Below, in pieces: positions 50,278-59,499 of a DNA stretch of 64,000 nt (positions are counted from its first letter, which is position 1; every line of letters begins with the position of its first letter). The stretch is from Burkholderiales bacterium (lineage in GTDB: Bacteria > Pseudomonadota > Gammaproteobacteria > Burkholderiales > Burkholderiaceae_F), in NCBI GenBank assembly GCA_020248865.1, contig JADCGS010000003.1, forward strand, positions 1 through 64,000, read 5' to 3'. A model generated the notes under the pieces. The model was not told the origin of the DNA, searched no databases, and saw only the letters and a program-made list of their open reading frames with translations. The position numbers were made by a program, and so were the translations under genes.

Positions 50278-52056
50278 TTACGAGCGCGCCGGCGGGCCGG
50301 CGGACGCTGCGCTCTGTTGGCGCAACTGCCGGTACTGCTCGTCGGCCTCGCGATAGGCCGCAAGGTTCTCCTCGGTCGGCGCGGCCTCGTAGCGACCCAG
50401 CAACAGGGCTCGACGGCCCTCGACCCGCCGCCGCGCCAGTGTGAGGAAGGCGCCGGAAAGATCGTCACGCGCGGCGTCCACCTCGTCAGCCAGCGCCAGG
50501 TCGCGTGCCAGTAACGCCCGGTAGACGGCCGCATGCTCGGTCTCGGCCAGCGCCTCCAGCAAAGCGCCGCTCGAGCTGTCGGCGCCAGCCGTGGCTGCGC
50601 GCCAGACCTCGACGATCTGCCGGTCGACAGGCTCGGCACTTTCGAGGCAATCGGCGGCAATGTCGCCGTTGAACTCACGCGCCAGCGCCGGAAAGGACAG
50701 CAGGTGCTGCAGGATGCGCTGCTTCAGATCGTCCATCCGCGCGCCGGCCGCCGCCCGCGGCCGCTCGCTGATGCGCTTCCACGACTTCAGCCCGAACAGC
50801 GCCTCGACGTCCTCGGGCGCGGTCCGCCCGGCGGCGGCCAGTTCGCGCGTGAGCTGCAGCCGCAGCGGGCCCGGCTGCATGGTCTCCAGTAGCGGGCGCG
50901 CCTCGGCCAGCAGCGCCGCCCGCTCCTCCGCCTGATCGAGGTCGCGCCCCTCGGACAGGGTGCGGGCAAACCAGCGCGACAGTGGCAAGGCCTTGCTCAG
51001 CTCATCCTCGAAGGCCGCCGCGCCGTGAGCCCTGATCAGGCTGTCGGGGTCCTCGGCCTGTGGCAACAGCAGGAAGCTTGCCCGCTTGGTCTCGGTGATG
51101 ACTGGCAGCGCCGCCTCGAGCGCCCGGCGCGCAGCCTTTCGGCCGGCCGCGTCGCCATCGAAGGCGAAGATGACATGGTCGGTCAGACGCAGCAGGACGT
51201 TGACGTGCTGGTGCGTGATCGCCGTGCCAAGCGCCGCGACCGACTCGCCGAAACCCGCCTGCGCCAGCTGGATCACGTCCATGTAGCCCTCGCAGACGAT
51301 CGCCCGCTTGCGGCTGCGGATCGCCTCCTGGGCCTCGAACAGCCCGTAGAGCTCGGCGCCCTTGTGGAACACCGGGGTCTCGGGGGAATTCAGGTACTTG
51401 GGCTCGCCGGCACCCATGATGCGGGCGCCGAAGCCGATCACCGCGCCGCGCCGGTTGCGGATCGGAAACATCACGCGCCCGCGAAAGCGATCGTAGCGCT
51501 TGCCTTCATCGCCAACGATCACGAGCCCGGCCTCGACCAGCTTGGGGTCGTCGTAGGCATCGACCGCGCTGCGCAGCGGCTGCCACGCGTCCGGCGAGTA
51601 GCCGAGCGCGAAGCGCGCCGCGGTCTGGCCCGAGAGTCCGCGCCCCTTGAGGTACTCGACGGCGGCGGGGCTGGCCTTGAGCTGCCGCTTGTAGAACTCG
51701 GCCGCGGTAGCCAGCAGATCCGTCAGTCCGCGCGCGCGGCTGGCCGCCTCGAGATCGCCGCGCGCCTCTTCCGGCACCGTCATGCCAACCTGCTGCGCCA
51801 GCTCCTTGATGGCGTCCACGTAGGACAGGCCACGATGGTCCATCAGGAAGCCGATCGCGCTGCCATGCGCGCCACAACCGAAGCAGTGGAAGAACTGCTT
51901 GGCGGGGCTGACCGTGAACGAGGGCGACTTCTCGCCGTGGAAGGGACACAGGCCGAGGAAGTTCTGCCCGCCTCTTTTCAGCTGCACGTAGCGGCCGACG
52001 ACCTCGACGATGTCGACGCGCGCCAGCAGGTCCTGGATGAAGCCCTGCGGGATCAT
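50278..52056 (-). CDS. dnaG: DNA primase
   Basis: Makes RNA primers at the replication fork. The 592 residues contain the zinc-binding domain with Cys37, His40, Cys58 and Cys61 (CPFHGEKSPSF, HCFGCG), the RNA-polymerase core with FGARIMGAGEPKYLNSPET and the Toprim acidic residues in VCEGYMDVI and FAFDGDAAG, and a C-terminal helicase-binding domain. The start MIPQGFIQDL at 52056 replaces a longer frame reaching into yqeY. Gene order rpsU-yqeY-dnaG-rpoD is the classical macromolecular synthesis operon. Confidence 0.97.
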   Translation of the reverse strand: MIPQGFIQDLLARVDIVEVVGRYVQLKRGGQNFLGLCPFHGEKSPSFTVSPAKQFFHCFGCGAHGSAIGFLMDHRGLSYVDAIKELAQQVGMTVPEEARGDLEAASRARGLTDLLATAAEFYKRQLKASPAAVEYLKGRGLSGQTAARFALGYSPDAWQPLRSAVDAYDDPKLVEAGLVIVGDEGKRYDRFRGRVMFPIRNRRGAVIGFGARIMGAGEPKYLNSPETPVFHKGAELYGLFEAQEAIRSRKRAIVCEGYMDVIQLAQAGFGESVAALGTAITHQHVNVLLRLTDHVIFAFDGDAAGRKAARRALEAALPVITETKRASFLLLPQAEDPDSLIRAHGAAAFEDELSKALPLSRWFARTLSEGRDLDQAEERAALLAEARPLLETMQPGPLRLQLTRELAAAGRTAPEDVEALFGLKSWKRISERPRAAAGARMDDLKQRILQHLLSFPALAREFNGDIAADCLESAEPVDRQIVEVWRAATAGADSSSGALLEALAETEHAAVYRALLARDLALADEVDAARDDLSGAFLTLARRRVEGRRALLLGRYEAAPTEENLAAYREADEQYRQLRQQSAASAGPPARS

Positions 52057-52075
52057 CGCGGGCAGCGCCGCTCGC

Positions 52076-52528
52076 TCAGCCGGCCAGCAGTTGCCTGACC
52101 AGAGCCGAGGCGCGCGCCGGGTCGGCCCGGCCGGCGATGCGCGGCTTGAGCAGTCCCATGACCTTGCCCATGGCCTGCGGGCCGGAGCCACCGGCTTCGG
52201 CAATCGCCGCACGGATGGCGACCAGCAGTTCCTCTTCGCTCAGGGGCTGCGGAAGGTAGGTCTGCAGCAGCGCCAGTTCGGCCTTCTCCTTGTCCGCCAG
52301 GTCATGGCGGCCGGCCTGCTCGAACTGCGCGATCGAGTCGCGCCGCTGCTTGGCCATTTTCTCGATCACGGCCAGGACCACGGTGTCGTCGGCGCTGATG
52401 CGCTCGTCGACCTCCCTTTGCTTGATGGCGGCCAGCAGGAAGCGGATGGCGCCCAGGCGGGCACTGTCCTTGGCGCGCATGGCGGCCTTCATGTCTTCAC
52501 TCAGGCGATCTTTCAGGGCGGTGGTCAT
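52076..52528 (-). CDS. yqeY: GatB/YqeY domain protein
   Basis: A 150-residue protein of the YqeY family, related to the tail of the GatB amidotransferase and thought to bind tRNA. It has LKDRLSEDMKAAMRAKDSAR, LGAIRFLLAAIKQREVDE, and the C-terminal MGKVMGLLKPRIAGRADPA. Its usual place between rpsU and dnaG is kept. It lies 82 bases after rpsU, with an intrinsic terminator-like stem in the gap that would reduce read-through. Confidence 0.95.
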   Translation of the reverse strand: MTTALKDRLSEDMKAAMRAKDSARLGAIRFLLAAIKQREVDERISADDTVVLAVIEKMAKQRRDSIAQFEQAGRHDLADKEKAELALLQTYLPQPLSEEELLVAIRAAIAEAGGSGPQAMGKVMGLLKPRIAGRADPARASALVRQLLAG

Positions 52529-52562
52529 GGCAGGTCAGCAGGCAACGGCAGGGCAGAAAGCA

Positions 52563-52586
52563 AAAGCGCGCCCGGCGGCGCGCTTT
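52563..52586 (-). terminator. Intrinsic terminator/attenuator after rpsU
   Basis: AAAGCGCGCC, a 4-base loop and GGCGCGCTTT form a perfect 10-bp stem, with TTTTGC following on the minus strand. It lies between rpsU and yqeY. Since the operon continues, it probably acts as the known partial terminator that lets rpsU be made in excess over dnaG and rpoD. Confidence 0.8.
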
Positions 52587-52610
52587 GACGACAGCCAGGA
52601 TACGACTCGG

Positions 52611-52823
52611 CTAGTAGAGCTTCTTGGGCAGCATCTGGCTGCGCAGACGCTTGAAGTGCCGTTTGATGGCGGCCGATTTCTTTCGCTTCCGCTCGGCCGT
52701 GGGCTTCTCGTAGAACTCGCGGGCGCGCAATTCGGTGAGCAAACCGCTTTTTTCGATCGTGCGCTTGAATCGGCGCAGGGCCACTTCAAAAGGCTCGTTT
52801 TCCTTGACGCGAACGGTCGGCAT
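52611..52823 (-). CDS. rpsU: 30S ribosomal protein bS21
   Basis: A 70-residue basic protein of the small ribosomal subunit that promotes base pairing of the Shine-Dalgarno region. [20 protein letters not shown] and the C-terminal [17 protein letters not shown] are typical. It is the first gene of the macromolecular-synthesis group. Betaproteobacteria often have more than one rpsU; this is the copy in the operon. Confidence 0.97.
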   Translation of the reverse strand: MPTVRVKENEPFEVALRRFKRTIEKSGLLTELRAREFYEKPTAERKRKKSAAIKRHFKRLRSQMLPKKLY

Positions 52824-52941
52824 CAGTCAGTCGTCCAGTTTGTTGCGACGGATGCAACGCATCCGGTGGTTGCGCCGGGGTCGCCCGGCCGGAGCGGCCA
52901 AGCCTGGCTTTGAAGAAGACGGCGACCGCGGAAAGCCAGAA

Positions 52942-52971
52942 AGTGTATCCCAAGGCGGCTTGCAGCGCCAA
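52942..52971 (-). promoter_or_regulatory. Probable sigma-70 promoter of rpsU operon
   Basis: On the minus strand TTGGCG (52971-52966), an 18-base spacer and TACACT (52947-52942) fit a sigma-70 promoter about 120 bases upstream of the rpsU start. The 202-base region between rpsU and tsaD must carry both divergent promoters; the one for tsaD was not recognised. Confidence 0.45.
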
Positions 52972-53025
52972 CCGGCAGCGCCGCCGCAGGCTAAACTGTC
53001 GTCGTTCCACCATGCGGGATGACCA

Positions 53026-54075
53026 ATGCGGCTACTCGGCATCGAAACCTCATGCGACGAGACCGGCCTGGCGCTATACGACGAGGCGCGCGGCCTGCTC
53101 GCCCAGCGCCTGCACTCGCAGGTGGACATGCACCGCGCCTATGGCGGCGTGGTGCCGGAACTGGCTTCCCGTGACCATATCCGGCGCGTTCTGCCGTTGC
53201 TCGACGAGTGCCTGGAGGAAGTGCGACTCGGGCGCGAGGCGATCGACGGCATTGCCGTCACGACCGGACCCGGGCTGGCCGGCGCCCTGCTGGTGGGCGC
53301 GAGTATCGGCCACGCCCTGGGCCTGGCACTCGGACGGCCGGTGGTGGGCGTGCACCACCTCGAAGGCCACCTGCTGTCGCCGCTGCTGGCGGATCCGGCA
53401 CCGGCGTTTCCTTTCGTTGCGCTGCTCGTCTCGGGCGGCCATACGCAGTTGATGCGGGTGGACGGATTCGGCGACTACCGCCTGCTCGGCGAGACGGTCG
53501 ACGATGCGGCCGGCGAGGCCTTCGACAAGACGGCACAGCTGCTGGGGCTGGGCTACCCCGGCGGGCCGGCGGTGTCCCGCCTGGCCGACTCGGGCAGGCC
53601 CGGCGCCTTCAGCTTTCCGCGCCCGATGCTCCACAGCGGAAATCTCGACTTCTCGTTCAGCGGCCTGAAGACCGCTGTGCTGACGGCCGTGCGCCGGATC
53701 GAAGTTACGTGCGAGCAGGCGCGCGCCGACGTGGCGCGGGCGTTCGTCGATGCGGTCGTCGACGTGCTGGCGGCGAAGAGCCGCGCGGCGCTGCGCGCCA
53801 CGCAACTGGCACGGCTGGTGGTCGCCGGCGGCGTCGGCGCCAATCGGCAGTTGCGCGCGCGCCTGGGCACGGCGTCGGCGGCGGAGGGATTCGAGCTGTT
53901 CTTTCCCCCATTGGACCTGTGCACCGACAACGGCGCGATGATCGCTCGTGCCGGTCTGGTACGGCTGCGCGCGGGCCAGCGGTCGGGACCGGGATTCAGC
54001 GTTCACCCGCGCTGGCCGCTGGAGCAGGCGGCGGGGTCGGACGCAGGGCGAGCAGCGGGTGGAGCAGCGGGTTAA
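53026..54075 (+). CDS. tsaD: tRNA N6-threonylcarbamoyladenosine transferase subunit TsaD
   Basis: Transfers the threonylcarbamoyl group to A37 of ANN-reading tRNAs together with TsaB and TsaE. 349 residues, with metal ligands His111 and His115 in [13 protein letters not shown] and the last metal ligand Asp in CTDNGAMIA. Further blocks are [26 protein letters not shown] and [20 protein letters not shown]. The start [10 protein letters not shown] is standard. It is divergent from rpsU, as in many bacteria. The last 15 residues are a Gly/Ala repeat ([14 protein letters not shown]) beyond the conserved fold. Confidence 0.97.
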   Translation: MRLLGIETSCDETGLALYDEARGLLAQRLHSQVDMHRAYGGVVPELASRDHIRRVLPLLDECLEEVRLGREAIDGIAVTTGPGLAGALLVGASIGHALGLALGRPVVGVHHLEGHLLSPLLADPAPAFPFVALLVSGGHTQLMRVDGFGDYRLLGETVDDAAGEAFDKTAQLLGLGYPGGPAVSRLADSGRPGAFSFPRPMLHSGNLDFSFSGLKTAVLTAVRRIEVTCEQARADVARAFVDAVVDVLAAKSRAALRATQLARLVVAGGVGANRQLRARLGTASAAEGFELFFPPLDLCTDNGAMIARAGLVRLRAGQRSGPGFSVHPRWPLEQAAGSDAGRAAGGAAG

Positions 54076-54110
54076 GCAGCAGCGGGAGCAGGGAGGGAAG
54101 GCCGCCGGCG

Positions 54111-54749
54111 TCAGGGCCGAGGGGGCTCGCTGTCCTGAGCGGCCTTGGCGCCAATACGCCGCTCCTTGCCGGCAATCAGGTTCTCGATGTTGGTCCGGTG
54201 CCGCAGCACCAGCAGCAGGGTCATGGCGCCAAGCACGAGCAGCGTGACGTCGAAACCGTGCAGCAGCGCGGCCGCCAGCGTGGCGATGACCGCCGCGCCG
54301 AGCGAGGCCAGCGACGAGTAGCGAAACAAGCCCGCGACCAGCAGCCAGGCCGCGCAGGCGATCAGGCCCAGCCACGGCTGCAGCACGAGCACCGCGCCGA
54401 AGAAGGTGGCCACGCCCTTGCCGCCCTGGAACCGGAAGAAGACCGGGTAAAGGTGACCGACGAAGGCCGCCAGTCCGGCCAAGGCCGCCGTACCCTCGCC
54501 GAGGCCGTAGGCCGCGCCGAAGTGCCGCACGAGCCAAATCGCCAGCGAACCCTTGAGCGCATCGCCCAGCAGTGTGAGCAGCGCAGCCAGCTTGCTGCCA
54601 CTGCGCAGCACGTTGGTCGCGCCGGGATTTCCGGAGCCATAGCTGCGCGGGTCCGACAGTCCCATCAAGCGGCTCACCACCACCGCAAACGAGATCGACC
54701 CCAGCAGGTAGGCGGCGAGCACGGCGATCCAGGGCGCCAGCGCGTTCAT
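54111..54749 (-). CDS. plsY: Glycerol-3-phosphate acyltransferase PlsY
   Basis: Uses acyl-phosphate to acylate glycerol-3-phosphate in the inner membrane. 212 residues with five or so membrane helices. Conserved motifs: AYLLGSISFAVVV, GSGNPGATNVLRSG (motif 1), GHLYPVFFRFQGGKGVATFFG (motif 2) and LRHRTNIENLIAGKERRIG (motif 3). It starts one base after the ybaK stop (TGAGATG) and ends close to the tsaD stop, convergent. The C-terminal tail after motif 3 is short. Confidence 0.96.
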   Translation of the reverse strand: MNALAPWIAVLAAYLLGSISFAVVVSRLMGLSDPRSYGSGNPGATNVLRSGSKLAALLTLLGDALKGSLAIWLVRHFGAAYGLGEGTAALAGLAAFVGHLYPVFFRFQGGKGVATFFGAVLVLQPWLGLIACAAWLLVAGLFRYSSLASLGAAVIATLAAALLHGFDVTLLVLGAMTLLLVLRHRTNIENLIAGKERRIGAKAAQDSEPPRP

Positions 54750-54750
54750 C

Positions 54751-55245
54751 TCAGGCCTCCAGCGCGCAGTCGACCGGCTGAGCTTTCAACGGCCCGGTCA
54801 GCACCGCGGGCGGCAGGCTGACGAGGTAGCCGCGTCGGCCGCCGTTGATGTAGACGACCGGCAGGTCGAGGATCGAGCGCTCCACGTAGACCGGCAGCGG
54901 TTTGCGGGTGCCGAACGGAGAGGTGCCGCCGACCTGATAGCCGGTGTGGCGCTGGGCCACCTCGGGCGTGCAAGGCTCGATCCGCTTGCGACCGGCCTGC
55001 CGCGCCAAATTCTTGGTCGAGACCTTGCGGTCGCCATGCATGAGAACCACCAGCGGCCGCGCCTGCTCGTCGGCCATGACCAGCGTCTTGACCACATGGT
55101 GCTCTGCGACACCCAGCGCAGCCGAAGACACTGCGGTGCCGCCATGCTCGACGTACTCGTATACATGCTCGCCAAAGGCAATCCCCGCGCGGCGCAGCCA
55201 CTGGGTGGCAGGGGTCTCCGATACGTGGTTGACAGTCTTGCGCAC
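54751..55245 (-). CDS. ybaK: YbaK-type Cys-tRNA(Pro)/tRNA deacylase
   Basis: A 164-residue deacylase of the YbaK/EbsC family that clears Cys-tRNA(Pro). The likely start is the GTG at 55245, giving MRKTVNHVSETPATQWL, as in homologues; the longer frame has no family counterpart. Conserved blocks are VYEYVEHGGTAVSSA, VMHGDRKVSTKNLARQ-like (VVLMHGDRKVSTKNLARQ) and GTSPFGTRKPLPVYVE, with the Lys of STKNLA in the active site. It is coupled to plsY and 97 bases downstream of xerD. Confidence 0.93.
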   Translation of the reverse strand: MRKTVNHVSETPATQWLRRAGIAFGEHVYEYVEHGGTAVSSAALGVAEHHVVKTLVMADEQARPLVVLMHGDRKVSTKNLARQAGRKRIEPCTPEVAQRHTGYQVGGTSPFGTRKPLPVYVERSILDLPVVYINGGRRGYLVSLPPAVLTGPLKAQPVDCALEA

Positions 55246-55342
55246 TGGACTGCTTTCGCGCTGCACGCAGCAGGATGGGCGCCCGGTTCGGCCCGGACAG
55301 CTCGCCTGCAAGTCTAGCCAGCCCGGACCGGGGACCGCCCGG

Positions 55343-56224
55343 TCATCCGCGCGGATGGTGCCGCGCATGCAGGGACTTCAGTCGCTCGCGCGCGACGTGG
55401 GTGTAGATCTGCGTGGTCGAGATGTCGGCGTGGCCGAGCAACAGCTGCACGACGCGCAGATCGGCGCCATGGTTGAGCAGGTGCGTGGCAAAGGCATGGC
55501 GCAGGCCGTGCGGCGAGAGCGCGCCATCGATGCCGGCGCGCGCCGCATAGCGCTTGACGAGCTGCCAGAACATCTGGCGCGACATCGCCGCCCCGCGCTG
55601 GGTGATGAAGCAGGCGTCGCTTGCCGCACCCTTGAGCAGCACAGGCCGGGCTTCCCGCAGGTAGCGCTCCAGCCAGTCGCTGGCGGTCTCGCCCATGGGC
55701 ACGATGCGCTCCTTGGAGCCCTTGCCGAGCACCCGCACCAGCCGGTCGTTGAGCGATACCTGCACGAGCTTCAGGCCGACCAGCTCGGACACGCGCAGCC
55801 CGGTGGCGTAGAGCACCTCGAGCATGGCGCGGTCGCGCAGGCCGTGCGGCTGACTCGTGGCAGGCGCAGCCAGCAGCGCCTCGACATCGGCCTGGCCAAG
55901 GGCACGCGGCAAACGCGGGCTGCGGTGCGCGGCACTGAGGCGCAGCGTGGGGTCGGCAGCGACCAGTCCCTCGCGATGCGCCCAGCGGAAGAACCGGCGG
56001 AACGCCGCCAACCGCCGGTTGGCCGTGCTCGCGCGCGTCTGCGCGTGCTGCTCGGCAAAGAAGCGCCGCAGATCCGGCTCGGCCACCTGCGCCAGCGACA
56101 GCCCGGCAAAGCGTGCCAGCGCCGTCAGATCACGCCGATAGGCGGCCAGCGAATTGGCGGCCAGGCCGTCTTCCAGCCACAGCGCGTCAGTAAAACGGTC
56201 GATCAGCAGATCGGCAGATACCAT
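55343..56224 (-). CDS. xerD: Tyrosine recombinase XerD
   Basis: Resolves chromosome dimers at dif with XerC. 293 residues from the ATG at 56224. The catalytic set is complete: Arg144 in TGLRVSEL, Lys168 or Lys171 in GKGSKER, His239 and Arg242 in SPHGLRHAFATHLL, His265 in LLGHADIST and Tyr274 in TQIYTHV. The SAM-like N-terminal domain matches XerD rather than XerC by length and by its place next to ybaK and plsY, as in Burkholderia. Confidence 0.94.
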   Translation of the reverse strand: MVSADLLIDRFTDALWLEDGLAANSLAAYRRDLTALARFAGLSLAQVAEPDLRRFFAEQHAQTRASTANRRLAAFRRFFRWAHREGLVAADPTLRLSAAHRSPRLPRALGQADVEALLAAPATSQPHGLRDRAMLEVLYATGLRVSELVGLKLVQVSLNDRLVRVLGKGSKERIVPMGETASDWLERYLREARPVLLKGAASDACFITQRGAAMSRQMFWQLVKRYAARAGIDGALSPHGLRHAFATHLLNHGADLRVVQLLLGHADISTTQIYTHVARERLKSLHARHHPRG

Positions 56225-56294
56225 CGCTGCACCCGGGACCAGCGCGCGAGCCGACGGCGGTGAAGCGCGCGCGGGCACCTTGAGTCCGCGACGG

Positions 56295-56897
56295 TCAAGC
56301 GCCGACCAGGCCCTTCTTCAGTCCTGCATCGGCCGGCTTGTCGCCGATCCAGATGCGCAGCACGGCGGTGAAGAAGTCGTCACCCGGGATCGGGTTGCCG
56401 CGCGGCTGCCCGTTGACCGTGATGCGCGTGCCCGCTTCCGGCGTGAACTCGAAGTGGATGGCGTCGCCCTTCCTGGCTTCGCCGACCGCCTTCAGGTTGG
56501 CGCTCAGGGCATCGATCTGGCTCTTGAAGCCCGCCAGCTGCGCTTCGCTGTGGTTGTTGCGCAGGCCCTCGTTCAGGGCGCCAGCAAACGACTCGGCGTC
56601 CACGTTGCGCAGCATCGTGATGGCCACCCTGCGCGGCCCCTTCTGACCGAGCAGTGTTGCCGCGTTGTTGGACTTCTGCGGCACATACAGTCCGGCGACG
56701 TAGACCTTGAAGATGGCTCGAGTGCGTACGCCGGCGCCGTTCAGCTGCAGCGCGGTGCCGCCCACCTGTACGGTGGGATCGAGCTTCACGCCCTCGAGCT
56801 CGGCCGGTTGCGCCAGGACTGGCCCGGTTCCCGAGAGCAGAAGCGGCAGTGCCAGCGCGGCAGCAGCAGCGAGTCGAAACAATGCTTTGCGGTTCAT
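56295..56897 (-). CDS. Exported chalcone isomerase-like protein
   Basis: A 200-residue periplasmic protein of the bacterial chalcone-isomerase-like family, which has no proven reaction. Residues 1-29 are a signal peptide (LFRLAAAAALALPLLLSG). The domain then shows LQLNGAGVRTRAIFKVYVAGLYVP, VAITMLRNVDAESFAGALNEGL, EFTPEAGTRITVNGQPRG and a final AVLRIWIGDKPADAGLKKGL. It begins at ATG 56897 after GGAGAC. A decayed copy of its last third lies upstream at 57058-57260. Confidence 0.9.
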   Translation of the reverse strand: MNRKALFRLAAAAALALPLLLSGTGPVLAQPAELEGVKLDPTVQVGGTALQLNGAGVRTRAIFKVYVAGLYVPQKSNNAATLLGQKGPRRVAITMLRNVDAESFAGALNEGLRNNHSEAQLAGFKSQIDALSANLKAVGEARKGDAIHFEFTPEAGTRITVNGQPRGNPIPGDDFFTAVLRIWIGDKPADAGLKKGLVGA

Positions 56898-57057
56898 GGT
56901 GTCTCCTGTTGTTGTAACGACGTTTGCAACGCGCTGGCGAAGCGGAACCTTCGGACCTGCAAGCGGCCACTTAGGCATCGAGCGAATCGTGGCTTGCGGT
57001 AGTGCCTGCCTGCGCGCTGATGAACATGGCTCCGGTCCGCGGTTCAGCGAGGCCGAA

Positions 57058-57260
57058 TCACGAGCTGCCGAGCAGCTCGTGCCTGAGTTCGGCGTCAGCC
57101 GGCTGCTCGCCCAGCCACATGTGCAGCACGGCGCTAGAAATCCTCGCCGGGGATGCTGGGCACGCGTAGCAAGGCATTCTGCATGATCCGTCCGCCGTCG
57201 GGCGTGAAGCCCCAGGTGATGTTGTCGGCGCGCCAGCACCCCGGCGCGGCACCCGGCAGG
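57058..57260 (-). pseudogene. Decayed copy of chalcone-isomerase-like C-terminus
   Basis: On the minus strand NITWGFTPDGG ... RVPSIPGEDF runs into a stop, and two bases out of frame the text continues SAVLHMWLGEQPADAELRHELLGS. This parallels IHFEFTPEAG ... GNPIPGDDFF and TAVLRIWIGDKPADAGLKKGL of the intact neighbour. A two-base deletion explains the frame change. It lies between the ispH stop (57334) and the intact gene, as expected of a tandem duplicate. The N-terminal two thirds of the copy are missing; the stretch 57261-57333 reads in frame with it but is not recognisable. Confidence 0.7.
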
Positions 57261-57333
57261 CAGCGCCCGGTCGAATTGATCTGCGTCGCCGCCCCCGCAA
57301 GGTCGCGGTCGACCGGCAGCCACGCGTTGCACC

Positions 57334-58266
57334 TCACGCTGCCGCCTTGCTCAGGCCCTTTGGCAGCGGAAAGACCACCTCCTCCTGAACACCGTCGAGG
57401 GCGCGCACGCTGCCCGCCCCAAGGGCCTGCAGCCGCTCCACCAACTGCTGGACGAGCACCTCAGGGGCGGAGGCCCCGGCGGTCACGCCGACGCGCGCCT
57501 TGCCCTGCACCCAGGCCGGATCGAGGTCCGTCGCGCTGTCGACCAGGTAGGCGGGTACATCAAAGCGCTCGGCCACCTCCCTCAGGCGATTGGAATTGGA
57601 ACTGGTCTGGCTGCCGATCACGATGACCACGTCGACCCGCGGGGCCATGAACTTCACGGCATCCTGACGGTTCTGCGTCGCGTAGCAGATGTCGGCCTTC
57701 TTCGGCTCCACGATCGCAGGGAACCGCCGCTTCAGGGCAACCACCACCTCCGCGGCATCGTCGACCGACAGCGTGGTCTGCGTCACGTAGGCGAGGCGGT
57801 CGGGTTGGGTCGGCGCGAGCCGCTCGACGTCGGCGACCGTCTCCACCAGGTACATGCCCCGCTCGGACTGCCCCATCGTGCCTTCGACCTCGGGGTGGCC
57901 CGCGTGGCCGATCATCACGATCTCATGCCCTGACGCCCGCAGCTTGGCCACCTCGATGTGGACCTTGGTCACCAACGGGCAGGTGGCATCGAACACCTGC
58001 AGGCCGCGCACCTCGGCGTCGCGCTTGACCGCCCTGGACACGCCGTGCGCCGAGAAAATCACCGTGCCGCCGGCGGGCACCTCGTCGAGCGTCTCGACGA
58101 ACACCGCACCCTTGGCGCGCAGGTCGGCCACCACATGGTTGTTGTGGACGATCTCGTGGCGAACGTAAATGGGAGCACCGCGCAGTTGCAGCGCACGCTC
58201 GACGATCTCGATCGCCCGGTCGACCCCGGCGCAGAAACCGCGCGGCTGAGCCAGCATCACTTCCAT
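57334..58266 (-). CDS. ispH: 4-hydroxy-3-methylbut-2-enyl diphosphate reductase
   Basis: Last step of the MEP isoprenoid pathway, forming IPP and DMAPP. 310 residues; the iron-sulfur cysteines are Cys12 ([12 protein letters not shown]), Cys96 ([11 protein letters not shown]) and Cys194 ([11 protein letters not shown]). [10 protein letters not shown] is a normal start. Its start overlaps the fkpB stop by one base (TGATG), the usual fkpB-ispH pair. Confidence 0.97.
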   Translation of the reverse strand: MEVMLAQPRGFCAGVDRAIEIVERALQLRGAPIYVRHEIVHNNHVVADLRAKGAVFVETLDEVPAGGTVIFSAHGVSRAVKRDAEVRGLQVFDATCPLVTKVHIEVAKLRASGHEIVMIGHAGHPEVEGTMGQSERGMYLVETVADVERLAPTQPDRLAYVTQTTLSVDDAAEVVVALKRRFPAIVEPKKADICYATQNRQDAVKFMAPRVDVVIVIGSQTSSNSNRLREVAERFDVPAYLVDSATDLDPAWVQGKARVGVTAGASAPEVLVQQLVERLQALGAGSVRALDGVQEEVVFPLPKGLSKAAA

Positions 58267-58724
58267 CAGAGCACTCCGATCACTCGCACCGCAAAGCGCA
58301 GCGGCAGGCCGGCCAGCGGATGGTTGAAGTCGACCACGACCTGGGAGTCACCGTGCATTTTCAGCACCCCGGAAAAACCCTGCCCGTCGGGTGCGCGGAA
58401 CTGCACAATGTCGCCGGGTGCGTAGCTTTCACCCGGCTCCGCATTGGCGTCGAACACTGCGCGGCTCAGCGTCTGCACCAGAGCCGGATTGCGCTCGCCG
58501 TAGCCCTCGCCGGGCGCAAGGTCGAACTGCGCCTGGGTGCCTTCGGCCAAACCAAGCAACCGCTGCTCCAGCGGCGTCGCCAACTGGCCCGCACCGACCT
58601 GCAGTGTGGCCGCATGGCCATCGAAGGTGCTGACCACGTCCCGTTCATCCGCCGCACCGTCCCCCGGCAACACCGCCAGTCGATAATGCAGCGTCACGTG
58701 CGAGCCCAGCTCGACCACGGCCAT
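58266..58724 (-). CDS. fkpB: FKBP-type peptidyl-prolyl isomerase (SlpA/FkpB)
   Basis: A 152-residue SlyD-like folding helper without the His-rich tail. It has [36 protein letters not shown] with the IF-domain boundaries, and [17 protein letters not shown]. It is coupled to ispH, as in E. coli, and divergent from radC over 40 bases. Confidence 0.94.
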   Translation of the reverse strand: MAVVELGSHVTLHYRLAVLPGDGAADERDVVSTFDGHAATLQVGAGQLATPLEQRLLGLAEGTQAQFDLAPGEGYGERNPALVQTLSRAVFDANAEPGESYAPGDIVQFRAPDGQGFSGVLKMHGDSQVVVDFNHPLAGLPLRFAVRVIGVL

Positions 58725-58764
58725 CGATCACCCCATGCCCAAAACCTCAGTCTAGCGAGCGCCG

Positions 58765-59439
58765 ATGCCGATCAAGGACTGGCCCGAATCCGAGCGGCCG
58801 CGCGAACGCCTGCTGCAGCACGGCCCCGGCCCCCTGTCGGATGCCGAACTGCTCGCCATCTTTCTGCGGACCGGGGTGGCGGGCCGCTCGGCCATCGACT
58901 TGGCGCGCGACCTGATCGCGCGGTTCAACGGCCTGCCGGGCCTGCTGGCCGCCAGCCAGCCTGAGGTGGCGCAGATCAAGGGTCTGGGGCCGGCCAAGTA
59001 CGCGCAACTGCAGGCCATCCTAGAACTGGCCCGGCGCGCCATTGGCGCCGGGCTGCAGCGCGATGCCGTGCTCAACTCGCCCGAGCGCGTACGCCAGTTC
59101 CTTCAGCTGCAACTGGCTGGCCGCGAACACGAGGTCTTCATGGTCCTGTACCTGGACGCACAGAATCGCCTGCTGCGGGAGGAGGAGTTGTTTCGCGGCA
59201 CCCTGACGCAGACCTCGGTTCATCCGCGCGAGGTCGTCAAGCAGGCGCTGCGATTCAACGCGGCGGCGGTGATCCTGGCCCACAACCATCCCTCGGGCGT
59301 GGCCGAGCCCAGCCGCGCCGACGAGTTGCTGACGCGCGCGCTGCGCGAGGCACTCGCCTTGGTGGACGTGCGGGTGCATGACCACCTGATCGTTGCCGGG
59401 CCGGCTACCGTCTCTTTCGCCGAGCGCGGCTTGCTTTAG
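58765..59439 (+). CDS. radC: RadC-family JAMM-domain protein
   Basis: A 224-residue protein with a helix-hairpin-helix N-domain ([19 protein letters not shown]) and a C-terminal JAMM/MPN zinc site: [15 protein letters not shown] and [18 protein letters not shown], with the HxH and Asp ligands and the upstream Glu intact. The name comes from an E. coli allele later shown to map elsewhere; its real function is uncertain. Position upstream of rpmB-rpmG is common in beta- and gammaproteobacteria. Confidence 0.95.
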   Translation: MPIKDWPESERPRERLLQHGPGPLSDAELLAIFLRTGVAGRSAIDLARDLIARFNGLPGLLAASQPEVAQIKGLGPAKYAQLQAILELARRAIGAGLQRDAVLNSPERVRQFLQLQLAGREHEVFMVLYLDAQNRLLREEELFRGTLTQTSVHPREVVKQALRFNAAAVILAHNHPSGVAEPSRADELLTRALREALALVDVRVHDHLIVAGPATVSFAERGLL

Positions 59440-59469
59440 GGCAGCCCGAGGCGCAACGGCCGCTCCGGT

Positions 59470-59499
59470 TTGCGGCACGCCCCGTTTCGCCGGTATAAT
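59470..59499 (+). promoter_or_regulatory. Sigma-70 promoter of rpmB-rpmG
   Basis: TTGCGG at 59470-59475, an 18-base spacer and a perfect TATAAT at 59494-59499. It lies 30 bases after the radC stop and 240 bases ahead of the rpmB start, so the ribosomal protein genes have their own strong promoter and a long leader. Confidence 0.8.

Noticed and set aside
55343..56224. Integrase of an integrated element
   Set aside because: Full XerD features and the conserved ybaK-plsY neighbourhood indicate the housekeeping dimer-resolution enzyme.
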